Positions 1 to 9,466 of a DNA stretch of 64,000 nt are shown piece after piece. The translations under genes were made by a program, and so were the position numbers. Each line of letters begins with the position of its first letter. Within the stretch, counting starts at the first letter, position 1. The DNA comes from Methylotetracoccus oryzae. Lineage in GTDB: Bacteria; Pseudomonadota; Gammaproteobacteria; Methylococcales; Methylococcaceae. A model generated the notes under the pieces. It was not told the DNA's origin. It ran no database searches and worked only from the letters and a program-made list of their open reading frames with translations. The stretch lies in contig NZ_SRSH01000014.1 in the NCBI RefSeq assembly GCF_006175985.1, positions 62,001 through 126,000 of the forward strand, given 5' to 3'.

Positions 1-2235
1 GCGCTCTCCAACGAACTGGCGACCGCGCAACCCTTCATCGGGCGACTGTCCGAGGACTTCAGTCTGGACGGTTTGTTCTCGATCATCGGCGATGCCCTGA
101 CGCATAAGGACCAGGACCTCGACCTCGATCTCGATCCCATCGTCGGCCGCCTCACGGACGCCTTGCGGGCCACTGAACAGAACCGCCCCTACCGGTTGTC
201 CTGGCAGCAACTGATGATGAAGGATCAGGAAGGCCTGGGTTTGACGAAGCGACTCGTCTTCGTCACGCCGGTACTGGACTACAACCGCATGATGCCGGCC
301 GAGCAGTCGTATCAGGCGATCACAGCGGCGATCGGGGAGGCCAAACAGACTCTAGCGACTGACATCCGGGTGCGTCTGACCGGTGAGGTAATGCTCGAAT
401 ACGAGGAAATGGCGACCATCGGCATGGACATGATCGCTGCCGGCGCCGGGTCGCTGCTGCTGGTCTGTCTGACGCTTTGGATTGCCTTTCGCTCCTTCAA
501 GCTGATGCTGGCGACGATGATTTCGCTGACCATGGGCCTGATCCTGTCGCTGGGTTTCGCGGCCGCCGCCATCGGTCAGCTGAACATGATCTCCATCGCT
601 TTCGCCGTCCTGTTCATCGGCATGGGCGATGCCTATTCCTCTCACTTCTGCCTGCGCTACCGCGAGCTGATGTTGCGTGGCCTGCCGGTCTCGGCAGCCC
701 TGCGGAACACTTTTCTGTCGACCGGAGGCTCCCTGGTGCTCTGCACGATGACGGCCGCAATCGGTCTCTACGCCTTCATACCGACCAGCTATGTGGGCGT
801 TGCGGAACTCGGCATGATCTCGGGCACCAGCATGTTCATCGCGCTCGGGACAACGTTCACCGTCCTCCCGGCGCTGATCAAGCTGATGCCGCCAAAGCCC
901 GGTATCCGCGCTGCAGGGCACACGGAACGAGCCGGTTTCATGCTGGCCGACTGGCCGATCCAGAACGCGGCGTCGATACGCTGGATCACGATCGTCCTGA
1001 CCGTGATCGCGCTGGTGTTGCTGACGCGGGTCCGGGTCGACTTCAACCCGATCAACCTCAGGGATCCGAACTCGGAATCGGTCCAGACTTTCCAGTACCT
1101 ATTGAAGTCAAAGGACACCTCGCCGATGACCCTGGCAGCCTTCGCCACGAGCGAAGCCGAGGTCCGCGACAAGACCGCGCGTTTCGAGGCGCTTCCGAGC
1201 GTCGACCATGTGTTTTCCGTCCTCAGCCTGATACCCGACTCACAGGACGAGAAGCTTGCCATCATCGAGGAATTGTCGCTGCTGCTCGGTCCACAGTTGC
1301 AGCACTTCCCCGACACGCCACGCAGCGCGCCTGCCCGACTTGACTCGCTGGAAACCTTTCGCGCCTTGATCCAACGTCAGCACGCTGCGCTCGCAACCCC
1401 ATCGCTCGGCGCCCTGGATACTGCGTTGGCCGCTTTCCTGACGGCACTGCAGCCACTCGACGCACCGGCGCGCGAGGCCTTGCTGCAGCGGCTGCAGACG
1501 GCCGTGCTCGGCGACCTCCCTTTGACCCTACACAATCTGCAAACCAGCCTGCTCGCGGAGCCGATCAAGCAGGCGACACTACCGGCCGACCTGCGGGAGC
1601 GCTGGGTCAGCAAGGATGGACTCTATCGGCTGCAGATCTATCCGCGGCAGGACCTGTCCGATCTGGAAAACCTGCGCACATTCATCCGTGAGGCGCAGGC
1701 CCTGGACCCGGACGTCACCGACCTGCCGGTAACCTACCTGGAGTCCATGGAGGCCGTGCTGCAGGCGTTCACTGAAGCATTCACGGCCGCCTTCGGCGCG
1801 ATCACCCTGTTGCTCCTGATCATGTTGCGCAGCCTGCGCGATACGGTGCTGGTCCTGCTCCCGCTGCTGCTCGCATCGCTGTTCACGGCGGCCATGACCG
1901 TGGTCCTTGGCATCCCTTTCAATTTCGCCAACATCATCGTGCTGCCCCTGCTCTTCGGTCTGGGCGTCGACAACGGCATTCACATGGCGCATCGGCTGCA
2001 CTATTTGCGCCAAGGCGAACGGAACCTATTGAGTACCAGTGAAGCCAAAGGGGTGTTCTTTGGCGCGCTGACCACCGTATTCAGTTTTGTGAGTCTGGCT
2101 TTCACCCATCACCGGGGCACTGCCAGCATCGGCATGCTACTGGCGATCGGCTTGTTGCTGTCGCTGGTCTGTTCCCTGATCGTACTTCCGGCCTTCAGCA
2201 CTTGGACGCTCAAACCGGCGCGGCGAAGAGCCTGA
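1..2235 (+). CDS. hpnN: Hopanoid-associated RND (MMPL-type) transporter, 5'-truncated
   Basis: Inner-membrane RND/MMPL family transporter. In the HpnN family it is thought to move hopanoids from the inner toward the outer membrane. The frame is open from base 1, so the start lies outside the window. The 744 visible codons compare with roughly 860-880 in the family, so about 130 N-terminal residues are missing. Seen: two blocks of hydrophobic helices separated by a soluble periplasmic domain. The first block runs about 420-900 and includes GMGDAYSSHF. The second is C-terminal and includes FGLGVDNGIHMAHR. Both are typical of the sterol-sensing/MMPL fold. The next gene starts 34 bases downstream and is a hopanoid aminotransferase, which supports the hpnN call over a generic MMPL protein. 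An hpnM-like gene lies 3.5 kb away on the other strand. Confidence 0.85.
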   Translation, partial: ALSNELATAQPFIGRLSEDFSLDGLFSIIGDALTHKDQDLDLDLDPIVGRLTDALRATEQNRPYRLSWQQLMMKDQEGLGLTKRLVFVTPVLDYNRMMPAEQSYQAITAAIGEAKQTLATDIRVRLTGEVMLEYEEMATIGMDMIAAGAGSLLLVCLTLWIAFRSFKLMLATMISLTMGLILSLGFAAAAIGQLNMISIAFAVLFIGMGDAYSSHFCLRYRELMLRGLPVSAALRNTFLSTGGSLVLCTMTAAIGLYAFIPTSYVGVAELGMISGTSMFIALGTTFTVLPALIKLMPPKPGIRAAGHTERAGFMLADWPIQNAASIRWITIVLTVIALVLLTRVRVDFNPINLRDPNSESVQTFQYLLKSKDTSPMTLAAFATSEAEVRDKTARFEALPSVDHVFSVLSLIPDSQDEKLAIIEELSLLLGPQLQHFPDTPRSAPARLDSLETFRALIQRQHAALATPSLGALDTALAAFLTALQPLDAPAREALLQRLQTAVLGDLPLTLHNLQTSLLAEPIKQATLPADLRERWVSKDGLYRLQIYPRQDLSDLENLRTFIREAQALDPDVTDLPVTYLESMEAVLQAFTEAFTAAFGAITLLLLIMLRSLRDTVLVLLPLLLASLFTAAMTVVLGIPFNFANIIVLPLLFGLGVDNGIHMAHRLHYLRQGERNLLSTSEAKGVFFGALTTVFSFVSLAFTHHRGTASIGMLLAIGLLLSLVCSLIVLPAFSTWTLKPARRRA

Positions 2236-2269
2236 ACCCGCCCATCAACCCTGCCCTGACGAGGTTTCG

Positions 2270-3658
2270 ATGTCTTCGCTAATTGCCGACTGTCTGGCAC
2301 AGCGCCACGGCGACAACTTTCAACTGCACGAGAAATTCCTGAACACTCAGATGGTGCGCGTGCTGCGCACCATCGGTTACGACCGGGTCTATACCCGGGC
2401 CAGCGGCCCTTATCTGTACGATGCCGAGGGCACGGAGTATCTGGACCTGCTCAGCGGCTTCGGCGTGTTCGCGCTCGGCCGCAACCATCCCACGGTCGTC
2501 GCCGCGCTGACCGAGGTGCTGCAAAGCCAGTTGCCCGACATGGTGCAGATGGACGTGTCACTGCTGAGCGGACTATTGGCCGAGCGAATTCTGGCGCTAT
2601 GCCCGCCGAAGTTGGAAAAGATGTTCTTTTGCAACTCCGGGGCTGAAGCAACCGAAGCGGCCATCAAGTTCGCCCGTTACACCACCCGGCGCGAGAAGAT
2701 TCTCTATTGCGAACATGGTTTCCACGGCTTGACGCTGGGCGCACTGTCGCTGAACGGCGAGGCCGTGTTCCGTGAGGGCTTCGGCCCACTGCTGCCGCAG
2801 TGCGATGCCGTGCCCTTCAATGATCTGCCGGCCCTGGAAGCGGCCCTCAGCCGGAAGGATGTCGCTGCTTTCATCGTGGAGCCCATTCAGGGCAAGGGCG
2901 TCAACATTCCTTCCGACGACTATCTGCCCGAAGCCGCGCGTCTGTGCCGCCGCTACGGCGCCCTCTTCGTTGCAGACGAGATACAGACCGGCATCGCCCG
3001 GACCGGGAAGTTCTGGGCGATTGAACACTGGGGCGTCGAGCCTGACATGATCCTGATGGCCAAGGCCTTGTCCGGCGGCTTCATCCCCGTCGGTGGTGTC
3101 GCGATGACAGCGCCGATCATGGATGCGGTGTTCAACCGTATGGACCGAGCCGTGGTTCATGGCTCGACCTTTTCGAAGAACAATATGGCGATGGCCGCCG
3201 GTCTCGCCACCCTGCAGGTCATCGAAGACGAGCGCCTCGTCGAGAACGCCGCGAGGATCGGACAGGAGTTGCTGAGCGGCATGGTGCTGCTGCAAGAACG
3301 TTACGAACTGCTGCGGACCGTCCGCGGCAAGGGGCTGATGGTCGCGCTCGAGTTCGGCTCACCCAAGAGTTTCTCGCTGAAAGCCGCCTGGAATCTCCTT
3401 GAGACCGCCAACAAGGGGCTGTTCAGCCAGATGATCACGATCCCTCTGTTCAAGAATCATCGCATCCTCAGCCAAGTTGCCGGCCATGGCATGAATACGG
3501 TCAAGTTTTTGCCTCCATTGGTCATCAACGACCGGGACAAGGACTGGATCCTCGGCGCCTTGGACCAAGTGATCGCCGACTGCCACAAGGTGCCAGGCGC
3601 CATCTGGGACCTCGGCAAAACCCTCACCGGCCATGCATTGAAAGCCAAGGCAGGCTGA
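2270..3658 (+). CDS. hpnO: Class III PLP aminotransferase, hopanoid side-chain (HpnO-like)
   Basis: Class III (ornithine/acetylornithine type) PLP-dependent aminotransferase of 462 residues. HpnO enzymes put the terminal amine on the bacteriohopane side chain to give aminobacteriohopanetriol. Seen: phosphate-binding NSGAEA (122-127), FHG near 151, the Asp that binds the pyridine nitrogen in VADEIQTG (D236), and the Schiff-base lysine in MAKALSGGFIPVGG (K265). All key residues are present. The start is supported by GAGG six bases before the ATG. It follows hpnN by 34 bases and probably shares its transcript. On sequence alone it could be another class III aminotransferase; the hpnN neighbour and the long N-terminus (about 50 residues before the LSGFGVFALG motif) favour HpnO. 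Confidence 0.8.
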   Translation: MSSLIADCLAQRHGDNFQLHEKFLNTQMVRVLRTIGYDRVYTRASGPYLYDAEGTEYLDLLSGFGVFALGRNHPTVVAALTEVLQSQLPDMVQMDVSLLSGLLAERILALCPPKLEKMFFCNSGAEATEAAIKFARYTTRREKILYCEHGFHGLTLGALSLNGEAVFREGFGPLLPQCDAVPFNDLPALEAALSRKDVAAFIVEPIQGKGVNIPSDDYLPEAARLCRRYGALFVADEIQTGIARTGKFWAIEHWGVEPDMILMAKALSGGFIPVGGVAMTAPIMDAVFNRMDRAVVHGSTFSKNNMAMAAGLATLQVIEDERLVENAARIGQELLSGMVLLQERYELLRTVRGKGLMVALEFGSPKSFSLKAAWNLLETANKGLFSQMITIPLFKNHRILSQVAGHGMNTVKFLPPLVINDRDKDWILGALDQVIADCHKVPGAIWDLGKTLTGHALKAKAG

Positions 3659-3691
3659 ACGCTCCGACTCTCAACTTCGAAGGACGATCTC

Positions 3692-4078
3692 ATGACGCCA
3701 AGACTGCGCGCGATCGCGCCGCTGCTGCTGAGCAGCGCACTTGCACTCGTCGCCCCCGGACAGGCCCAGGCCCATGCGGTGGTGACCGAGTCCTCGCTGC
3801 AAACCCAACCGGTCAAGCCGGGACACGCGACTACGGTGCAGCTTCAGTTCAACGCCGGCGTCGAATTGTCGCTGTCGCGCATCTTCCTGGTCAGCAAGGG
3901 CGACGCGTATCAACCGATCACGGCGCGAACCGGCAAGAAGCCGGGGCAGATCCTGGTCCCGCTGCCCGCCTTGAGCGAAGGGGAATATGCCATCAAGTAC
4001 AAGATCTTCGCGGCCGACGGGCATTTGACCGAAAGTGTGATTCGCTTTTTCGTCAAGGACGAGAACAACCAACGGTAA
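3692..4078 (+). CDS. copC: CopC-domain periplasmic copper-binding protein
   Basis: Small secreted beta-barrel protein of the CopC/YobA family, 128 residues. The N-terminal 27 residues form a signal peptide ending AQA, so the mature protein would begin with His28. An N-terminal His is the hallmark Cu(II) ligand of CopC. A second ligand set lies in the C-terminal AADGHLTE motif (Asp-x-His). AAGGA precedes the ATG at good spacing. The gene sits 33 bases after hpnO and 6 bases before a copD-like gene, so the pair forms the usual CopC-CopD module, here appended to hopanoid genes. Role in copper uptake or homeostasis is inferred from the family. Confidence 0.85.
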   Translation: MTPRLRAIAPLLLSSALALVAPGQAQAHAVVTESSLQTQPVKPGHATTVQLQFNAGVELSLSRIFLVSKGDAYQPITARTGKKPGQILVPLPALSEGEYAIKYKIFAADGHLTESVIRFFVKDENNQR

Positions 4079-4084
4079 GTCATC

Positions 4085-5728
4085 ATGTACATGCAAGGCC
4101 TCGCCAACTTTCTGGATGACTTCCTCGGAGGACTGATGCTGATCAGCTATGCGCTGGTCATCGGCAGCCTCCTGTGGAGCATCTGGATCCTCCGCATCTG
4201 GTCACCGTCGGAGCGCGCCTCGACCGCAATCATTGAACGCGGGATCGCACTGCTGCGCTTCGGAGCCATTGCGCTGGCTGCCACCCAGGGCACCAAGCTC
4301 GTCATCAAGGCCCTCGTGCTGGCCGCGACGCTCGGCGAACTGCCAGTGTCTGCCTACGCCGGTACGGTTCAGTTCCAGGCTGGTCTGGTGCGGCTCGTGC
4401 TGGCCCTGGGTATCGTCTGGCTCACCGGACGCATGCGCGCTGCACCCGTTCATCGGCCCTACTGGAATACGCTGCTGGCCCTGGCCATCCCGCTGGTGAT
4501 CAGTGGCGCCTGGCTGGTCCACGCCGTCGGGCGTTTCGAACTCCGCAGCCCCCTGATGGCCATGACGGTGGTTCACCAGCTGGCGGGGGCCGTCTGGGTC
4601 GGCGGCATCGCCCAATTGCTGTCCTTGTGGCGCCTGGGCGCTGTCGACCGCGAGGCCCGAATGCTATGGCCTACGGCAATCTCCCGGTTTGGCTGGCTGG
4701 GCGGTCTGTCGGTCCTTCTGTTGCTGGTCACTGGCCTGCCGCTGGCCTGGACTTACATCGGTTCGTGGGATGGCCTGTTCGGCACCGGCTACGGCAGTCT
4801 GGTCGTGACGAAATCACTGCTGCTGGTCATCGCGTTGTACTTTGCTTACCGCAATCACAGCGCCGGACGCTCCTGGCGTCAGGGAGCGACCGGCGGCGCG
4901 ATCGTATCGAAGGTTCCCTACTACATCGAAGCTGAAACCTTCATCCTCGTCGGCATACTGTTCATCGCTGCCACGCTGTCCTCCCAACCGCCCTCCGTAG
5001 ACATTCCGGATCTGGCGGTTCCCGTGGCGGACGTGATCGAGATGTTCACGCCTCATGAGCCGCGTCTGACGTCGCCGAGCCACGAAGAGTTGTTGGCTGG
5101 GGAAGCCGGCCGCGTCGCGGTCGTCGGCAAGGTACCCTCCCCCGCGGCCACCCTCTGGTCGGATTACAACCACAATATCTCCGGCATCTTCCTGACCGGG
5201 ATGGGTCTGGTGGCGATGCTCTATTACCTGTTCGGCTTCGGTTGGGCGCGCTATTGGCCGCTGGGTTTCATCGGCCTCAGCGTCTTCCTGTTCTTCCGCA
5301 GCGATGCCGAAACCTGGCCGCTCGGACCCATTGGCTTCTGGGAAAGTACCTTCGGGAATGGCGAGGTGTTCCAACACCGCATCGCAACCCTGCTGGCGTT
5401 CTGTCTCGGGGTCATGGAACTGCGCGCCCGCACGAAGCCGGACGCCCGCAAGCTCACGTTCATGTTTCCGGTCCTGTGCGCTTTCGGCGGCGTGTTGCTG
5501 TTGACGCATGCCCATGCCGAATTCGAACTCAGGAGCGAATATCTGATTCAGTCGACCCATACAGCGATGGGTCTGCTGGCGGTGATCATGGCCAGCGGAC
5601 GCTGGCTGGAATTGCGGCTCGCCACACCCGAGGGTTACACCGAGAGCCGTGTGGCGGGATTCGTGGCGATCCTGGCGATGTTCGTTATCGGAAACTTCCT
5701 GCTGTTCTACCGCGAACCACTCTACTGA
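4085..5728 (+). CDS. copD: CopD-family copper transport membrane protein
   Basis: Polytopic inner-membrane protein of 547 residues. The N-terminal half matches the CopD/YcnJ pattern. It has helices with MVVHQLAGAVWVGGIAQLLSLWRLG near 160-185, where the conserved His and Trp lie, and a His in LVHAVGRFE near 145. The C-terminal half adds about six more helices with ISGIFLTGMG and LLTHAHAEFELRSEY, giving further His residues. Its length exceeds plain CopD (about 300 residues), so it is a CopD-type core with a C-terminal membrane extension. It follows copC by 6 bases and is presumably co-translated. Two in-frame ATGs lie at the start (4085 and 4091); no strong ribosome site separates them. Confidence 0.75.
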   Translation: MYMQGLANFLDDFLGGLMLISYALVIGSLLWSIWILRIWSPSERASTAIIERGIALLRFGAIALAATQGTKLVIKALVLAATLGELPVSAYAGTVQFQAGLVRLVLALGIVWLTGRMRAAPVHRPYWNTLLALAIPLVISGAWLVHAVGRFELRSPLMAMTVVHQLAGAVWVGGIAQLLSLWRLGAVDREARMLWPTAISRFGWLGGLSVLLLLVTGLPLAWTYIGSWDGLFGTGYGSLVVTKSLLLVIALYFAYRNHSAGRSWRQGATGGAIVSKVPYYIEAETFILVGILFIAATLSSQPPSVDIPDLAVPVADVIEMFTPHEPRLTSPSHEELLAGEAGRVAVVGKVPSPAATLWSDYNHNISGIFLTGMGLVAMLYYLFGFGWARYWPLGFIGLSVFLFFRSDAETWPLGPIGFWESTFGNGEVFQHRIATLLAFCLGVMELRARTKPDARKLTFMFPVLCAFGGVLLLTHAHAEFELRSEYLIQSTHTAMGLLAVIMASGRWLELRLATPEGYTESRVAGFVAILAMFVIGNFLLFYREPLY

Positions 5729-5770
5729 TCAGGAATCAAGCCGGGGGGCGGCCGCGCCAGGGCTGCCCGC

Positions 5771-6394
5771 TCACTTGTTGTTCTTCGCGTAGTCGGTGAT
5801 TTTCTGCTGCAGTTTTTCCAGCAGTTTTTCGAAACCCTCGCGGTCGATAACGCTCGTGTACTGTGCCTTCTTCAGAGCCAAATCGCTGATCCCGTCAACG
5901 ATGATATTGATGATGACCCATCGACCGTTGAAGTGATTGACGATGTACTCGAACTTGATCGGCTTGTCGTTCGGCACAACCATCACATAGCGCACCGTGA
6001 TCCGGTCCGCTTTGATTTCGTCCGAAGACTCATACTGAAATTTCTCGCCCGCATAGGCATTGAACTGCGCCGCGTAGGTCGCCACGCTAAGGTCGGTCAG
6101 CTTGGCCATGAACGCCAGCTTTTGCGACTGATCAAGCTTCTTCCAGTGGCTACCCAGCGCGATCTGCGCAACCGCCTCGAACTGGAAGACGTCCCGCACG
6201 ACCGGATCGAGCCGCTTCAGCCGCCCTTGATAGCCCAAGCGGTCGGCGTTTTTCATCACGTCCAGGAGGGCTGTATTCAGCTTGTCGACCGTTTGGCGCG
6301 CCGCTGTCACTCCTGGGCTGTCAGCCGAGACCAGCTGGCAGTAGGCCGCGAGCAGCAGGGCGAACACGATGCGCAGGTACATAGGGTTTCTCAT
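5771..6394 (-). CDS. hpnM: MlaC/Ttg2D-like periplasmic protein, HpnM-like
   Basis: Periplasmic phospholipid/hopanoid-carrier family protein (MlaC, toluene tolerance Ttg2D) of 207 residues from the chosen start. A signal peptide follows (MYLRIVFALLLAAYCQLVSA). The mature part shows the family pattern: an N-terminal helix, LGSHWKKLDQSQKLAFMAKLTDLSVATYA near 90-120, then a strand region ending FNGRWVIINIIVDGISD. The frame is open to 6487, but residues before MRNPM look untranslated, so the ATG at 6394 is preferred; 6382 is also possible. The gene converges on copD. HpnM is one of the hopanoid-cluster MlaC paralogues; the call rests on proximity to hpnN and hpnO, otherwise it would be named mlaC. 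Confidence 0.75.
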   Translation of the reverse strand: MRNPMYLRIVFALLLAAYCQLVSADSPGVTAARQTVDKLNTALLDVMKNADRLGYQGRLKRLDPVVRDVFQFEAVAQIALGSHWKKLDQSQKLAFMAKLTDLSVATYAAQFNAYAGEKFQYESSDEIKADRITVRYVMVVPNDKPIKFEYIVNHFNGRWVIINIIVDGISDLALKKAQYTSVIDREGFEKLLEKLQQKITDYAKNNK

Positions 6395-6483
6395 TTTTCG
6401 CGAAAATTGTGCCAAATATACCACACTCATACCTGCGCTATGGGCGCCATGCCGGTTCCGTCTCCCGCGCCCGCGCGAAGCAT

Positions 6484-7260
6484 TCATCGGACGAGGCCCT
6501 GTCGTACCACGCTGTCGGTATCCGACGTCGGCGACTCATCCCGCCACCCAGCCAGTCTCGCGCGCAAGCGCAGCAGCGCCTGCCCCTGCAACTGCGAGAC
6601 ACGCGACTCGGAAACGCCCAGCGCGATCCCGATCTCCCGCAGGGTCCGCTCCTCTTCGTAATACAGAACGATGATCAGGCGCTCCCGATCGGGAAGCCCC
6701 GCGATTGCCGCCTCAAGGGCCGCAGCAAAGCCCGTTCGGGCCAGACTGTCGATGGGCTGGGCGCCTTCATCGGCCCAAGCCTCGATCACGTTGTCGCCGA
6801 CTGCGTCCACGAGTTGCTCGATACTGAGGACCCGGCAGGCCAAAGCATCCTGGAGAACGGCATGATATTCGGCGAGCGGCAAGCCGAGTTCGGCTGCCAC
6901 CTCACAGTCACGCGCATCGCGACCGGTTCGCGCCTCCACTGCGTGAATCGCTTCGGCAACCGATCGCGCCTTGCGATGTACCGACCTCGGTGTCCAGTCA
7001 TACCGGCGCAGCTCGTCCAGCATCGCGCCCCGGATGCGGATCCCCGCGTAAGTCTCGAAGCTTGCGCCGTGGCCTGCCTGGTAGCTCTGCCGCGCTTCCA
7101 GCAGGCCGACCATCCCCGCCTGCATCAAGTCATCCAACTGGACGGAGGACGGCAGGCGACTCAGGAGGTGCAACGCAATCCGCCGGACCAGGTCGCTGCC
7201 CCTGATCGAAGATTCATCTAACGAGGAGCATGCTTTCGAGTTACCGTTATCGTCGCTCAT
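6484..7260 (-). CDS. fliA: FliA-type (sigma-28) RNA polymerase sigma factor
   Basis: Sigma-70 superfamily protein of 258 residues, the usual FliA length. Seen: region 2 with LDDLMQAGMVGLLEA and FETYAGIRIRGAMLDELRRYDW, which is the diagnostic FliA pattern; region 3 with RSVHRKAR; and a C-terminal region 4 helix-turn-helix, TLREIGIALGVSESRVSQLQGQALLRLRARL. The ATG at 7260 is preferred over a GTG at 7272 because GGAAG lies 5-9 bases upstream of it. The gene is divergent from an asparagine synthase gene and 90 bases upstream of hpnM on the same strand. No flagellar or chemotaxis gene is in the window, so its context is unusual for fliA. Confidence 0.8.
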   Translation of the reverse strand: MSDDNGNSKACSSLDESSIRGSDLVRRIALHLLSRLPSSVQLDDLMQAGMVGLLEARQSYQAGHGASFETYAGIRIRGAMLDELRRYDWTPRSVHRKARSVAEAIHAVEARTGRDARDCEVAAELGLPLAEYHAVLQDALACRVLSIEQLVDAVGDNVIEAWADEGAQPIDSLARTGFAAALEAAIAGLPDRERLIIVLYYEEERTLREIGIALGVSESRVSQLQGQALLRLRARLAGWRDESPTSDTDSVVRQGLVR

Positions 7261-7571
7261 TGCCACTTCCACGACCCTGTGCCGCTATCGCTTCGCGCAG
7301 TCCACTCGCGCATCAGCGCTCGGCACGCACGACGACACGAACGCTGCGGATTGTACATTTTCGGAGGTACCGGCAGAATGAGTTCCTGCCTACCGAGATA
7401 TCCCCGTATTCCTTTTGGCAATAGTGATACAGCAGACCCTCGGCGCTCTCTCGCTTCCCGCCGACCCTCTTCGGCTTGGGCCGCGCACGTGAAGCCCTCG
7501 CCTGAGCGATTCTGCCGGAGCGGGGCTCAAGGCGCCGCCCGCGAATTCGGTCAACGAGGAACCGAGTAGCC
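7261..7571. promoter_or_regulatory. Divergent intergenic region with a possible leader hairpin
   Basis: About 310 bases between the divergent sigma factor and asparagine synthase genes; both promoters must lie here. An imperfect inverted repeat is visible at 7366-7394: GGTA, a two-base bulge, GGCAG, a nine-base loop, then CTGCC and TACC. It could be a leader hairpin for the + strand gene or part of an operator. A more AT-rich patch follows at about 7395-7435. No convincing -35/-10 pair could be assigned by eye. Confidence 0.3.
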
Positions 7572-9389
7572 ATGTGCGGCATCGCGGGTATCGTTTGGCG
7601 CGGTCGCGCGGCCGAGCCAACTGACCTTAATCGGTCGGCGGCACTGCTGCGCCACCGTGGTCCGGATGGTGAGGGCTATTTCACGCGCGGACCCTTCGCT
7701 ATGGTCCACACGCGACTGTCGATCATCGATCTCGCTGGCGGCGCCCAACCCTTGCTCTCCGACGACGGTCGACTGGCCGTCGTGGCGAACGGCGAAATCT
7801 ACAACCACCTGGAACTACGCAGGGAATTGGAGACCCAAGGCCGCGTCTTTGCGACCCATTCCGACTGCGAAGCCATTCTTCACGCTTACGCCCGGGACCA
7901 CTTCAGCTTCGTCGAGCGGCTGAACGGCATGTTCGCCTTCGCGCTTTACGACGATGCACGCCAGCGACTCGTGCTGGCTCGAGATCGCCTCGGCATCAAG
8001 CCACTTTTCTACGCCTGCCTGCCGGATCGTTTCGTCTTCGCCTCCGAGCTGAAGGCACTCCTGCCCCTGCTGCCCTGGGTGCCCGGTATCCATGCTCCCG
8101 CGCTGTCGCAATTCCTGCACAACCAGTTCAACACCGGTCGCGAGACCATCCTGTCGGGCATCCATCGCGTCGGGCCTGGCGAGATCATCGAGATCGACGG
8201 TGACCTTCAGCTCCATACCCGCCGCTACTGGACCCCACTCGACATCGTGCCCCGCGATGTGGACCCAGAGACCGCGGAAGGCGAATTCGATGCGCTGTTC
8301 GGACAGGTCATGCGCGAGCACATCCGGTCCGATGTACCCTTCGGACTGTTCCTCTCCGGGGGCAATGACTCCGCGATCCTCTTGGCCGCGCTGACCCAGC
8401 TCCAATCACAGCCGGTCCGAACCTTCTCGATCGGCTATACGGACGCCGCGATGGGCGATGAACTGGACGCCGCCGAACGGATGGCAGCCCTGTTCGGCAG
8501 CCGTCACACGTCATTTCGGCTCGACCGCTCGGCTGTGTTCCGCCGGATTCCGCACACAGTGTGGGCAGCGGATGAGTTGATGCGAGACTACGCCTGCCTG
8601 CCCACGTCAGCACTGTCGGAAGCGGCTGGACATGAGCTGAAGGTGGTCTTTTCCGGTGAGGGTGGGGACGAGGCGTTCGGTGGCTACGGCCGCTACCGGC
8701 AGCATCCTCTCGTGTTCATGCTCAAGAATCTCATGGCTCCCGGGTCGGGTGGCTTCCGCACCCGCAGTCATTGGAAGGGTCGCTGGTCGCGGCGCCTGCT
8801 GGGACCCGCTCTGCGACAACAGCGCCGCGCCGCCCGTGGCCCCTTTGTCGCCGCCTGGAGGGCGACGCCGCCGGCCTGGACGCATCTGCAGCGCTGTCAG
8901 TACACCGACCTGGTCACGGCACTGCCCGACAATCTTCTCGTAAAGGCCGACCGAATGATGATGGGCTTCGCGCTGGAAGGCCGCGTGCCTTTTCTGGATC
9001 ACCGTCTGGTTGAATTTGGCCTCTCCTTGCCCGATGCACTCAAGGCGGACGGGCGGCAGACCAAGATCCTGTTGCGGCGCTGGGCAGCACGTCACATTCC
9101 GGCCGATCATCTCTACCAGCGCAAGCGTGGCTTTCACGTGCCGGTGGACGAATGGCTGAGCGGCAGCTTCCTCGATCGCATGGAACAGAAGCTGACGGGC
9201 AACATGGCAGTGGCGGAGTGGTTCAACAGCGCCCGGCTGCCGGAGCTTTTCCACCGGCAGCGTACCCGCCGCGGCGCGAGCCGCGAGATTTTTTCCCTGC
9301 TGCAGTTCGCGATCTGGCACTACCTGTTCGTCGAGCAGCCGGGCTTGCGCCCCACAGCGGATGAGGATCCGCTGGACTGGCTTGGGTAA
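7572..9389 (+). CDS. Asparagine synthase family glutamine amidotransferase
   Basis: Class II glutamine amidotransferase fused to an asparagine synthetase domain, 605 residues. Cys2 after the initiator Met (MCGIAG) is the glutaminase nucleophile. RLSIIDL, NGEIYNH and RDRLGIKPLFY are the usual N-terminal motifs. The synthetase domain has the pyrophosphate loop SGGNDSA near 260, GEGGDEAFGGYGRY, and VPFLDHRLVEF. It transfers glutamine-derived ammonia to an AMP-activated carboxylate, either aspartate or, in many surface-polysaccharide and exosortase-linked paralogues, another acid. GAGGA lies 14 bases upstream of the ATG. The N in SGGNDS (often L or V) is a minor variation. Whether it makes asparagine (asnB) or modifies a surface polymer cannot be told from sequence. 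Confidence 0.85.
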   Translation: MCGIAGIVWRGRAAEPTDLNRSAALLRHRGPDGEGYFTRGPFAMVHTRLSIIDLAGGAQPLLSDDGRLAVVANGEIYNHLELRRELETQGRVFATHSDCEAILHAYARDHFSFVERLNGMFAFALYDDARQRLVLARDRLGIKPLFYACLPDRFVFASELKALLPLLPWVPGIHAPALSQFLHNQFNTGRETILSGIHRVGPGEIIEIDGDLQLHTRRYWTPLDIVPRDVDPETAEGEFDALFGQVMREHIRSDVPFGLFLSGGNDSAILLAALTQLQSQPVRTFSIGYTDAAMGDELDAAERMAALFGSRHTSFRLDRSAVFRRIPHTVWAADELMRDYACLPTSALSEAAGHELKVVFSGEGGDEAFGGYGRYRQHPLVFMLKNLMAPGSGGFRTRSHWKGRWSRRLLGPALRQQRRAARGPFVAAWRATPPAWTHLQRCQYTDLVTALPDNLLVKADRMMMGFALEGRVPFLDHRLVEFGLSLPDALKADGRQTKILLRRWAARHIPADHLYQRKRGFHVPVDEWLSGSFLDRMEQKLTGNMAVAEWFNSARLPELFHRQRTRRGASREIFSLLQFAIWHYLFVEQPGLRPTADEDPLDWLG

Positions 9390-9466
9390 CGCACTTCCTC
9401 TGGCGCAGCGCGATCCCATCGTCGCAGGACTTCCGCCGCGGCATACCCCCACCAACGGACCGAACG

